Below, piece by piece: positions 13,451-25,650 of a stretch of DNA of 64,000 bases. The position numbers and the translations under genes were made by a program. Source of the stretch: Gibbula magus (taxonomy: Eukaryota > Mollusca > Gastropoda > Trochida > Trochidae); NCBI GenBank assembly GCA_936450465.1, contig OW388293.1, forward strand, positions 44,928,482 through 44,992,481, in the 5' to 3' direction. Each line of letters opens with the position of its first letter. Within the stretch, counting starts at the first letter, position 1. The notes below the pieces were generated by a model. The model did no database searches, was not told the DNA's origin, and saw only the letters and a list, made by a program, of their open reading frames with translations.

Positions 13451-16400
13451 ACATATATGTATTTCCCTTTGAAATAGTCTTACAAATAACAAAACACCCT
13501 TCAATTGTATGCATAGGTACCTTTGTTGTACTGCTATCTTCTAAACAGGTACGTGACTGCACCAGAGTGCACCTGTCTCACTGCATAGCAAATGCACTTT
13601 TACTGCACACGCCCAGACGCCGTCAGACCAGTATCTTGCTGTGTCATCAACTCACCTTTCTAGTACTCCATCAAGGAGTTCGCTTTTTTAAAAATGGTGT
13701 CGCAATATTTCTAAAATTAGATTTGATAACTTGGTCAACTTAACTATTAAACTGATATCAGGTATACATCGATTAATAGCAATTCGTAAAACATATAACA
13801 AAAATAAAAGTGTTATTACATTTATGTTTTACAAAATATACTCAGAAGCAAATTTAACGAAATTAAACAAATGTTCACCATAAATAACAGAATATATTGA
13901 CTCGTACACAAATACAGATTTTCAGGGTTCAATCATATGCAATGATATAAGCTGCAAATTTAAGCAACATCTAAGTATATGGTCCTTATATTAGAACAGA
14001 GGACAGAGAGTTGCAATACTCCTGGATTCAGTAAAAACTTCAAGCACAGGCTTATATTACGTAATTTGTGTCACTAAGTCACTAAAATGACAACGCTCAT
14101 TTTGAAGACCATGCAGGACTTGAATTATTGAAGATTCCGTTGAGAATGGAATGAAAGCAAGAGGGAGGTTATCCAACATTTTAGTTCCTTATAGTGCCCG
14201 TATCATGGCATGTCCAACCGTTATCAACATGAACAGTTATAATCAGGTTTAATTGAATTATTCATTGTTATTATTGACGTTGAGGCAGCCATGGCGGATT
14301 GCATGACCTTTGGGAAAGTTTCTGGGTGTGCGGAGAGGGCAACGTGGGGTCACAGTGATAAATACTGGGGGGAGCTGAGGAGAAAACGGTCACCGGCGTG
14401 TTTACATTCTCCGAGAAATTTCGAGAACTGCGTAAAAATCGCCAACCCTGTCCGTGCATATATTCACTGCGGAGTCACTTTCTCGCGTATCCGTTCTGTC
14501 ACGAGAGATTAACGGTAACATACGAGATTTCACGTTTGGCCGGACGAATCGGTATGGCAAACAGACATCAACCCCTTTTTGTTTAGATTTTTTTTAACCC
14601 ATGAGAACCGGGGTCATTTGTTTTGGTCAACGCTACGACCGGAAATAAAAGAAATGTTTTTGTTTTGAAATAATGACCTTTAATCCTCAAATAATAAGAG
14701 AGAAGTGCTACTGTTTGTCATGTTTGTGTGTTGATTTAAAAAAGGCATAAATTTCGTTGAACATTGTCATAATAAGGTATAAGTATCATAGAAAGTATAC
14801 ACAATAAGCATGTGTCCATGGATGAATACATGTTTCATGTGTGTGAGCTTTGAAGCTTTGTTAAAATACATGAAAATTGCAACTCATAGATGCATAGATG
14901 TGTTTTAATATTTTGTCCATTTCAAAAGATGGAGAGAAAGTTATTCATTCACTAACTAACAGTCCACTAGCATTTGAAAATTCGACATGTTTCCAATCGT
15001 AATGGTCAAATTAATATACAGAAGTATCTGGAATACTAGTTCTCAAACTGAAAAATCTAAAACTTCATGACGATATACCGACGTTTTAGTGACGTTATCG
15101 GTTTAGTTTTAGGGTCTAATCGACAAAATAAAACCGGACGACTAAGAAAAATCTAAGGAATAAGTAAAAAAACTAATTTTACATTTCGCAGAAAATAACA
15201 ATCTATGAATTTGTAAAACTAAATGAATAATATCAAGTTATATTAGACGTTTAACAAAAACACATGCGCCAGACGTTTAATCAAGCACAATAGGTTTTGC
15301 AGTATGTCCTGTCACTCCATGATATTTATTTGAAAGAACGTATAAATGATTGAAATAGTCAATTAAACTCCAACCAGCTGCATCACTCCAGATATTGGTT
15401 TGATGGTGAATCAATACAGTGCAATTCCAAGGACATATATTTTATATACGATACGACATTATCTACTAGAATTACACATTGATTGCTGATGATCGGCTCC
15501 CACGTAGAAACACTTCATGATGAACAGAGCCCTGATGTTTAGAACAATGATATATAGGACCATCGACGCAGAGAACAATACGCCGTTCTTCTGGTCACTG
15601 TGGTCAGTGCGGGTAGGTACATGCGAGGTCATGCACGCGTACATGTAGGGTCATCAACGAGGTCACACTGACATACGGACACTATCATAGACCTGCTGCT
15701 GGGCTCTTATATCATTTTGAGTTTATTATTAAATATAATATGGAAATTCAATTACTTTGAAATACTTTTGGAATTAATGTAGAAGACAAGTAATTTGCGT
15801 TTTGGTCTAACGGTAAGAGACAATATTGTGGAATCCCATTCAAGTTTGGCTTCATTGAAAACATTGAGAACAAACAGAAATGGCTATCATCGAATATGTA
15901 ATAAAGGTCAATGTTAAACTATTACATAACATATCAGACTAGGATAGCATATAACAGAAACGAATTTCAGTGCCATAAAGTGTAAAGCCCGTCATATTGA
16001 TTAAAGTTCTGATTCTTTAGAAGAAGAACAAGCTATGGAGTTCTTCGGGAACAATCACTGGAACCAAATACTAGTGCTTACAATAACGGAATATTCTGGC
16101 AAGAAACTAGTCAGGAGACTTTAACAAAGTCTGGTCCCGGCTCTGACCATTCCCATAGGAAAGTTGGGTTATGGCTGGACAAGGTGGCATGTTGGAACGA
16201 TCTGACTGCAATTGGCTCTGACACACTGCAGTTTCTCGCTACATGGTTAGCATATACCGGCTCGATTATCGGTCTGCTCCCATGGGGTCAGGCATAAAGC
16301 GGACATAAATAGATAACGGTAAACTCTTAGACAGGTCAAGGGAGCGATGGGGGTGAGCCAGGGGTTCTGTTTACAAACACGGGCTGGGGGACTGGGGTGA

Positions 16401-16811
16401 ACTTCCGCTGGATGGTCCGTAGAGTGGCTACTATTATCTTTGACCGATGGTCAATGAATGTGTGTGAGAAACGTTACTTTTGGTGTACAAGTGTGAAGGC
16501 TCTATGTGTGTGATTTCTGCTTGTAGTTTGACATTCTGGAAGGTGTTGGAACATGTATACCCCTAGTTTGGTTCTGAAAACGTGTTAAACATCTAGTTCA
16601 GTTAAGGATAACATAAACTAAATGCACTGTGAAATAAAAAATGAAACATTATACATCAATAAAAAAAGGGCGTATCAAAGAATAACAAACTTATAAGCAC
16701 ATGATGTCATCTTTTATTAGATTTTGCGAGCATAATATGGGCATCAAATGAACAATGCAAACGTTTTGTAATAACATTTAACGTTACTGCATCTTACTGT
16801 CCCAATGATTA
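13451..16811. other. Intergenic DNA with two GC-richer patches
   Basis: At 14280..14560 there is a CpG-containing patch with a Kozak-like CAGCCATGGCGG; the frame it opens is 73 codons and unlike any protein I know. At 15480..15640 (minus) a frame encodes a hydrophobic stretch (SASMVLYIIVLNIRALFIM), which could be one membrane-spanning exon but lacks convincing splice sites. At 16100..16420 there is a third GC-richer patch without a long frame. Confidence 0.5.
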
Positions 16812-16885
16812 TGTAGCTCAGTCATGCAAGTGTTAGCATAGTGCTGGCCTCTTCTTGGGTTTCTAATCCTGGTGGTTTGTGAGAT
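16812..16885 (+). ncRNA. Possible tRNA-derived SINE head (degenerate)
   Basis: TAGCTCAGTCATGCAAGTG resembles an A box. AGTGCTGGCCTCTTCTTGG fills the anticodon-arm position, and GGGTTTCTAATCCTGGTGG about 45 nt downstream resembles a B box (GGTTCRANYCC). It does not fold as a proper tRNA, so a decayed SINE is more likely than a gene. Confidence 0.4.
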
Positions 16886-19800
16886 TGTGAATGTGAAACG
16901 ATAACCTGGTTCTCATATTGTGTTGTCCCTTTGACCTGTCGATGTCAAGATGGCCACATGGATAAGCTGTTGATACAGTCAGTGCTGACGGATGGTGCCT
17001 GACTCTGAGGTACTTAAGTCGCAAATGGTTGGAACATCAAATCGTTCAATATAAAAATACTTGTATTGATAAATCAAACATGTGAAAAATAGTAGACAAT
17101 GTCTTTGAAAGACTGACAACATTAACACTTAGACGTTTCCAAAACTTGTCGGTTACATCTAATTGTGTTAAAACCACTTCAGCTTCAAACGCTATTGAAT
17201 GACTTGATGAAATCTAGTTACCATACGTTTTAAATTGATTAAGAGAAGTATATCCTTGGTAACCATGACGGACACAGAGTTCTTGATTAAACTCATAGGG
17301 AACTTCTCTGAATCCTACAATTAAATGGAAGTACTGTTCCTACAATTCAAGTTACTTTATTCGTTCCTGTACTCTTGGTAATAAATTATATAATAATAAT
17401 TAAGTATAAAGCTGTTTCTTGCTTAATGAGTTTCCCTGTACATCTTGTCATTAACGTTGCCTTGAACTTCATCACATAAAATGCATCTAAATGAAGATTT
17501 TCCAGCAACTGTCCAAACTTGAACACATGGTTAATATTCCACCGGGGCGATGGTTTTCAATGTGTCCGAGAAGAGGTTATACAGGTATCCTTTTACTTTC
17601 AAGACAGCATATTACAATTCTACGTAACTCCTGGAATTTGGCTTTAAATGGTCCTAGGACAATCAACTCATGTTGGAGTCTGCAGCACAATATTCACCGA
17701 TAGAAACTCCACTCAATTCAATGGCAATATTCAATAATATCATTCAATATAATAGTCGTTATGGCTGTATAGAGACTCCTGTCTTCATATTCAACCCTCA
17801 AACTGTGTTTACCTGGATTTTCATAACATGTATCAGAGATAGAAAAGTAAGAAATTACGTCTTGTTTGGACCTTGTATAAGACCTTGTTTCAGCATTATG
17901 TTTATTGTAGGCGGAATGATGTGTAGGTAAAATGAGGACAGCCTCGAGGTACGGACACTGTGATTTCTTTCATGGATACTTCTTATAAAGGTCGGGTGTT
18001 TTCTGTGAGAATTTTATAGAATCTATTGTGTTATTAAGGTCTTTCTTCCCACGGCATGTTCAAACCATTTGATATTACATTTAAATACTATTTTATATAT
18101 AAAATACTAAACGGCCTTCCATTTAATACAATTTTTAATTAAAGGAGATAATGATTTCGTTTTAAACGTGCGAAAGCGAGTTTGATGCCTAATCATTCAC
18201 AAGTTTAATAAAATGGTATTTTATGGAAGGGAGTTTAGTATTCTGTTTATTACTTGCCCAAATTAACCAAGCGAAATTACCAACAATATGCTCAAACTAA
18301 GATTTCCGCGAGTCGTGCGCCATTGTGATTGTGACGTCACAACTGCACGCTTTTGTGACGTCATACTTGCAGCGGTATTACACTAGTTTAAAATTGCCGT
18401 ATATATATTTCACTATAGTATCTTCCACAGGTTAGTAATAAGATGATGCTATCGTCGTTCAAGGTGGAAAATTATCATATGATATGGATATAAATGGTTG
18501 CAGGTCACTGATATAAATTATCCCATCCGACAATTTCTTTACAAAAATCATTTCCTGAGACCTGTGTGTCGACTGTCAATATTACTGAAGGATAAATCGT
18601 CCCACTGACAACTCACCAGATACAGTAGATTACTGCCAATAAAAAGCTTAGTTAAATACCATTTTCAACATTGTCTGAAAATTGTCTCTTCCAAAGATCA
18701 TAAATATATTGACACAGAATTTGACTACCGGGAAGTTTATTGCCAGAAGATACTGAGATGTTTAGATAGAAAATTGACTCAATGAGAAGCGGTGTGCGGA
18801 GTCCAAGCGTAGGCGGTTCTGTCCATTGTTTACAAACAAACGGCCGCTTGACCCTCGGTGTCAATATCACATCACGGTCCGACTGGTCAATGTAAGGTCA
18901 GTCTTGGTAACAGTGACAGTCCGCGCACCTGCTGAAAGATGATGAGGTCGGCGTCTTTGATGCTCACCTTAATGGCAAGGACAGTGAAGAAGAAGCTAGG
19001 TAGATTTATGAAGGAGTTTAATACCCCATTGTCGTCATGGGATGCAAGTGTCAAAGGATATCTCTAGAAACAGGAAATCCTAAATCCGAGAATGAGATTA
19101 GGATTTAAAACGCGATAAATCGAGAAACATAATTTATGATAATCATTTTAAAAAATGTTATTTATGATGCCTACGTCTATATGTATGAGTAAACCTAATT
19201 TGCGACAAATCCTATCCCACCAGTATTAATACTGAAAGTGCTGTCTCGTTAATATATGTCTCAACCCAACACACAACTTGCAACGTCGTATTTTAAGGTG
19301 TTGAATTGACAGCTCTGTCGAAGTGAACTCTCAAAGTCAATGAGAATTTTTTAATTATATTTTCTGTGGTGAAATACGGCATTTATGAGTTGAAATACAA
19401 TCCGTATTTCCACTGAGTGAAATAACATGTTATTCTACTAAGTGAACATTTTCAATCATATGGCGCCATCACAACAATAGGATGACGTCATAAAAATGAC
19501 CGTGGTAAAGCAAGGTGATCATGGATGCTCCATTCATAAAATTAACGTCATTACGAAGTATGCATAATTTGTTCAATCTAATACATAGAACATATGACAT
19601 TTCTCGTCGAATACCATGTATATCTCATCGAGTGAAGTAGAAATAATATTTTCACGAGAGGCGCAATAGGATGACGAGAACTAGTAGGAGTCTGTTTCTA
19701 CTCCTTGAAATATTTTTAAAGATTTCTTTATGACAATGTATATAGGGACAGGTTGCTAATTTTTCAACGTTTTCTTAATTTGTTTGAGCCAAATTTCGGA

Positions 19801-22089
19801 CAAAGTAAAACAGATTCCCCTGGTTTTTAATAAAGTATTGTCTCATGTGACACTATGACATACTGGGATCATTGAATCATTATATCAACGTTCAATGGTT
19901 AGTTCCGTAAAGATTACAGAGAGGTTTGTTCAAGAGGGATAAGTAATTATTACTAACTCGCGGATGCCCCGTGACGTTATGGAGTTCATTTAACGTCATA
20001 ACTGTGGTTTAAACAGGATGCTTTAACCATGCACGGAAATAGTCCAGGAGATTAAATACCTTGCTAACTAAATCCGTTGTTCTTGTATTTAAACACATGA
20101 AATTACATAATACTGATCATATTCTGCGTTTAATATAAATTAAAGTGTTAATTTCTCAAGAAGAACAATTTTCAATAAGAATGAGCGATATTAAGGTAAT
20201 ATGTATAAAAAAATAACCTTGATATGAAATTGACAACTTGTTTGTCAGTGAGCACGATGATGACTTAGCATAAATATATAAATATATGTTTTGTATAGGA
20301 GAGGTATTAAGATAGTTTTCTGCCCAATACTTTTCGAAATACATATTGTTTAAATTAAAAACAAAAATATACATTTCACTTAAATATAAGATGAACTTAG
20401 AATTTTGTGCTTTACATGTTAGTTCAAAAATAAGCTGAAAGTAACTGGTGTGCAATATTATTCCTCGAGTACGCCTGTACATGAATACGTAGACAAACCA
20501 CAGTTTACTGTTCGGATAAGCGGTTTCTTTTCTAAGGGAGGCAACTCCAAAACACAAACCACACAAAGAGCACACAAAAAAATCTCGATGACAACAGATG
20601 TGCAATGAAAATTGACATAAATGGCCTGAAGTATAACATTTTGACAGACAAAACATGTTTTGATAATATTAATTCGCTGCACGAGCTCTTTCATCTCGCA
20701 CGGGCATTAAAAGCTCTCTACAAAAATCGATATCTATTTCAATACAGCTGCGCACGTGCAATGTGTCACAATGTACGCAGGTGAAGCGTTCCAGCACGCG
20801 CATTATTAACGCAATCATACCTTTACACGACAGAAATACCGCTACAGCTGTTTGAACGATCTCTTTTGTCTATGAAACTGTAAACAGCAGATGCCAATTG
20901 GTAGCAAGAGACGGATTGTGTTGAAATGTCTGATCACAAAAGTAGCAGAGATGTAATTGCAAATACAGCCTGTGTGTTTGTCATGAAATTCACGTGCAGA
21001 TGTCGGGTCAGTTCTAGATGGCAGATGTTTGATTTTATCAAGTTGAATAATTTACCCTGTTAATTAAAGCATTAACCTTTTATGTTGAAGGTAACATTAC
21101 TTAAAATAAAATTGAGGGAATTAAAATAATCCAAAGCGTTGTATTCACCGTCTGGATGTGATTAATAGTTACACCGCAAATCACACAACAATGGACCTAC
21201 TTTTAGAACATGGTTTCAAATGGTAATTTGCGCCAGATTTTCAACGCATTGTCGCAAAGAATAATATTTCTTAATAATGATGCTTATTTAAGCCAACAAT
21301 GCAATTCGCATCACTACTTTATTTTTAGACAATCTTATTTAATTTTACAAATAAATACACCCAGCGGCGACTCGATTTTATGTTATCGACAATTTAGTAG
21401 AAGCATCTGTTTTTTCTTCGATTTTCCCATTTTAATCCACTTTGGTGTTATAGGGACGAACGTGTAGAGAACATATTATAATTCAATTTAATGTAAACAC
21501 TCCTATACAATGAACATGCTTCTTTTTTACAAAAAAGTTTTCTTTTCTTGCATTCTTTCATTTTTGCATGATATTTTATTTGGTTCTAAAATGTACCAAA
21601 TTACAATAGATGCTGGTTTAGGTTATACCTTCTTACTCGACTTTCATATTCAACCCACATGCTTAATATATCAAATATACATGTGTTTCAATGAAAACCA
21701 GAGAACGGTTTCATACATGCAGTAGCCGACAATTATGGCTCTTTCTCACGTATGTACTCGTTAAAAGACCTATTAAACGCTATAGAATAAAAACTGTCTT
21801 CTTATCTACTTTATTAAAGTTTCCGACATTACGTTTGACTAAATGGCTGCAGCAAGCCAAGGTCCATTGTCCGGTTTTCGATCATGACCACGACTTTGAA
21901 TGGTTGTATTTTCATAATACTGAACTGGTTGACCGTAAATTGGTTATTTTCGGTTAAAGTTGATAAATCTCAATTAAATAACACAAATTATAACATTTGA
22001 CATGTGACCTCATTAACATGATTGTGCCCCTTTAACAATTGCAACATCCACTGTCTTTTTACAAATTTGATGCATCTTGAATTATGAAT
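16886..22089. other. Intergenic DNA without supported genes
   Basis: Mostly AT-rich. At 18915..19000 both strands read as short protein-like strings (plus: LLKDDEVGVFDAHLNG; minus: VSIKDADLIIFQQVRG), but no gene can be built from them. At 20500..20830 there are E-box-like CACGTG sites and no gene. Confidence 0.5.
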
Positions 22090-22920
22090 TAGTTATTAGA
22101 TATTAATGGGGGGAGGGGTTCACACTTGCGTTAATTTACGTAGTTTAACCTATTTGATTGAACGTAGCCACAAAACCTCTTACTTGGTGGAATTGTGTGC
22201 ATTTTTCGCAACTTCGTCAAACAAAGTTTCATTACAACTGCATGGTTCACTACGTGTGTGTAGGTTTAACTACATATTAGAAGGCTGTACTACGTTAAAC
22301 AACCGATAACTACGGTCATTGCACTACCGACTCACTACGTTCGTCTACGTTTAACCACGTTGATCTACATTTAAGAACGTTTATCAGTACAATAAGGTAC
22401 GTTGAAGTACGTTTAATTACGTCAAAGAACGTTAAACTAGGGTAAATCACGGTTATAGCGGAGCAAAAATGTTATTGGTAAGCTCGATTCTTGACACCAG
22501 ACGGTGAAATGTTGACATATCTACTCTGAGAAGATTCATTAACGCTTCAGAATTTTCCAGTCGCAAATCTTCCATCAGGGCATGGTAGTGGTCTTCGAAG
22601 AAGGCAGTCACGAACCCAACTTCTTCTTTCTTTTCTCTGCTTGTTGACGTCCTCTTCAATTCTCGTAACACACTGGGCAAAACATATTATTTCTCTGTTC
22701 ACAGCAGTCAGGTGCTGTATTATCTTTATCCTCCTACAGCTCATCGTCTCAGAATTGTCTAATGAACAGAAAAGATTATTTAAACTCAAACCACGTGTCC
22801 CAGTCGCGTGCGACATACTAGTATTCAAATTAATAAATGTACCTAGTTAGGCGTGGTTTATCGTAGTTCAGCGTATTTATACTTACTTAAGTGTAGTTAG
22901 ATGTATAGGAACTTACTTTA
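22090..22920 (-). mobile_element. Decayed PIF/Harbinger element with repetitive flanks
   Basis: A transposase remnant (22453..22760) sits between flanks made of a degenerate TACGTTTAAC / ACTACG motif. The left flank (22130..22450) has over ten versions (CTACGTTTAACCACG, GTACGTTTAATTACG, GAACGTTAAAC). The right flank has a few on the other strand (GTTAGGCGTGGTTTATCGTAG, GTGTAGTTAGATG). The inverted arrangement of subterminal motifs suggests they were transposase-binding ends. The limits are approximate. Confidence 0.6.
22453..22760 (-). pseudogene. Harbinger-type transposase N-terminal fragment
   Basis: One frame gives ERRSWVRDCLLRRPLP, matching the RRxWVRPWLLRR-type block near the start of Harbinger nucleases. 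After a frameshift (about 22600) another frame gives YHALMEDLRLENSEAL and NLLRVDMSTFHRLVSRIE, matching the conserved region that follows (a leucine-rich stretch leading to a FxxLLxRI-type helix). The DDE catalytic region is absent. Upstream, RRIKIIQHLTAVNREI may be part of the same protein. Confidence 0.75.
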
Positions 22921-23303
22921 ACCTCAATTCCTCAATAACAAACCTACCTTTTGCTATATTGTCAAATATTAAGTCATCATAATACTATCCTCAGTAATAT
23001 ATATGTTTAAACGGAGTGTGCTGTGTTTTGTAGTACATGGGATTGTCCCCTCTCATATCGTTTCCAAATAAAAAATATGCTGATAAATTTTGTAAAATTG
23101 CGCATGAAAATTTGACGCCATTGGTAATGGCCATTAGCTTTTGGGAGATATTGTTAAAGGAGATTCTTATATGCACCATCATAATGACATATTTATCGCT
23201 TTGAGCATGCACTTGGTGTATGGAAGTTTAGCGCTATGCAAGTACACACGTTATTATCATTATCATTATTATCGTATTCCTGACACTGGTAGGTTCTCTC
23301 GAG

Positions 23304-23402
23304 ACTGACCATCACCCTGGACCCTTACTGACCAGACGCTCCAAGCCCAACTGACCACCCTACCATGGACTTTTACTGACCAGATGCCCCGAGCCCAACA
23401 CA
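23304..23402 (+). repeat. Two-copy tandem repeat of about 47 bp
   Basis: CTGACCATCACCCTGGACCC...TTACTGACCAGACGCTCCAAGCCCAA is repeated at once as CTGACCACCCTACCATGGAC...TTACTGACCAGATGCCCCGAGCCCAA. It is GC-rich compared with its surroundings. Confidence 0.8.
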
Positions 23403-24254
23403 ATCTCGACTGCGACCAACTCTTCTGTTTAAAATGAACACTGAACTTTCTTAGCTCATTCAAGGTATCAGCTTTACTTTAAAAAACGCTGAGTCGGCTA
23501 GCATTCCACGGCAGGAATAGTTCAGTAGGTACGCAGCCCATTCACAGGCTCTCAGTGTGCTAAATACGACACGAAAGAATTCCCTTATCGTCCCCCTACA
23601 CTCCCTGGCAACACTCTCGCTTCAGTCATACGTCACTGACACACTTACAGGTTTCTGTAAAGCGCGCATCTTCATTGAGCAACATCCGGTTGTTAGTTGT
23701 ACATACTGTTTTGTTAAATGATAACATTGTACTCAGGTGATTGGTGTTATATGTTGTAATTTTACAGTTAGTCAATTTATACTATATCTATACAATACTA
23801 TATCTGTTCACCTGCGCATCTTCCGGTTTCATTGAGCAACATCCGGTTTCAAATGAATGCATACAATGTACATGTATATGTCAACGAAAGTTAAATTTTG
23901 TAGAAAATTGCCAATTTATAAACACCATAAAATTTGTCAATGAATAAATTCATTACGCCTACCAAACTTCATAACTGGCTGTCACATTAATAATTGAAAA
24001 AAATAAGAGATCTGTCAAATGATGGAAATGGAAAGAAAACAAAAAGACAGGATAAATGGGATTAAATTCGCGATCTGTCTTCATAAAACTGTGACTGTTG
24101 TAACTCATCAGAACGCAATGCTTATTGCAGATGTAGAGGGGGGATTCGGGGACCAATCGGTAACAAATAGACGCTTGTATCGTTTGAGTCTCTGCCATGT
24201 GATAGATTTACGATCCAGAACGAACTAATAACCCTGTCTTCACGCGGAGACGTT

Positions 24255-24620
24255 TGAGCATGTGGTTTCAGAGTATCCACGTCTCAAGGGTGAATCCCGT
24301 CTGTTATACAAACGTGTTTTGGTGTCAATAGGGTTAATACTTTTCACTACGCATAAAAACGATTTGACATGCGGTTTAGCTTGAGTGATGACAGTGTAAG
24401 ACTTAACCCGGTAAAGTATTCTAAAATGAGGATTACCGATTTTCATTGAGGAAAATACAATTGGACCTGTGGTTTAGAATATTGGCAGTGCAAGGGATAA
24501 CCCGTTTAGTTGTCCGTTAGAGTATTAGCAACATAAAGTTGACGATTATTATCGCTATCGAAAAGACAACTGGGCGTGTGGTTTAAAGTCTTGTTTTTAA
24601 GGATTAAGCCATAACCGGCA
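24255..24620 (+). repeat. Degenerate tandem repeat, about 100-110 bp unit
   Basis: (A/G)(C/T)(C/G)TGTGGTTTA-like starts occur at about 24259, 24370, 24467 and 24578, each followed by AGTRTAAGRSWTAACCC-like and CGAAAA segments. Units are strongly diverged and the call rests on the spacing of shared motifs. Confidence 0.5.
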
Positions 24621-25152
24621 TCATGCATGCGAACTATCACTTTAGAAGGGTAATGTACATTAACTACGAAAACCGATCACGTTTTGCACATGCTAATATC
24701 GAGTTTATTCTCCTAGCTCCATGTTATGTTTATTAAATAAAGTTTGACTTTGAAACAGAAAGCCTGAGACGACAATATTAAAATACGCCTTTAGAGGTTA
24801 ATTGTTTAATTATCACGATAGCTTTAGATGAGTTCATTAACACCATGTTGTATTCCGTTTCAGATTTCAGATACTCTGAATTAAAGTATTTACGTAGTGT
24901 ATGGACTTTCATATACACAAAGACATTTTTTTACTGGGTCATAGAAGCCTGGTGAAACCGTGCGTCAGGACACTGTTTGATAATCGTGAAATGCTGCTTC
25001 GTGCGAATAGATATCCCAGAGGTCACTGCTCCGTGGCGAGATACCGGAAACGACTGTTTGAATAGTTCTTAGCATATCTTGACTGACCTAACCGTATCAA
25101 TTAACTTATAGGAGGTGAAGAGCAACTCGCCTGTGCTATAGTCGACTTCTTC

Positions 25153-25650
25153 TTAAAGGTACATCCATTGTGTTGTTGGGGGTCAAATATGCCAAACGTT
25201 ATAAATGGTCTTATTTTATCGAGAAGTACCAACTGTTACCGAAAACTACCATTTTGATGATACTCGACTTAGTATATTGACGATATGAAGCTAAAAGTAT
25301 CAATTTCTGATCGAAAACCGGACAATGCACCGCGTGTGGCGCGCGCCACTGAGTCAAACGTAATTTTGGAATCTTATTTAAATCAGACAAAATAACAAAT
25401 TTGGGTTGATAATGTTCAATAGGTCATATAACTACTGTGCATGTAAATAGGACGTGCACTTTCGGTTTCTGCACATGCATAATGATGTTACTCGATATTA
25501 ATTGGAAACTTGTAATTATGATATATTTGGCGATTGGGGATGGATATGCAAGCTGAGTGAATTTGTTTGTATTGTAAACAGCACATATGGTGTGTTGGAA
25601 CGTATTAAAACCAAATAAAATTTTATGAAACACAATGGATGCACCTTTAA
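25153..25650 (+). repeat. MITE R2 with 22-bp terminal inverted repeats
   Basis: TTAAAGGTACATCCATTGTG at the left end is inverted at the right end (CACAATGGATGCACCTTTAA), one mismatch. The element is 498 nt. Its right part (GGTTTCTGCACATGCATAAT, GATATATTTGGCGATTGG) recurs at about 29490..29575, so this is an interspersed family. Confidence 0.75.

Noticed and set aside
14291..14512. 73-codon frame with a Kozak-like start (CAGCCATGG)
   Set aside because: No similarity to known proteins that I can recall, no leader, domain or splice context; could be a chance frame in a GC-richer patch.
15800..15860. tRNA-like TGGTCTAACGGTAAGAG
   Set aside because: Resembles an A box only; no B box or acceptor stem follows at the right distance.
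20156..20656. 166-codon minus-strand frame
   Set aside because: Longest non-repeat frame in the left part but rich in Tyr/Phe/Ile/Asn as expected from AT-rich noise; no motif, no splice support.
23515..23580. tRNA/SINE-like TAGTTCAGTAGGTACG
   Set aside because: A-box-like sequence without a B box downstream.
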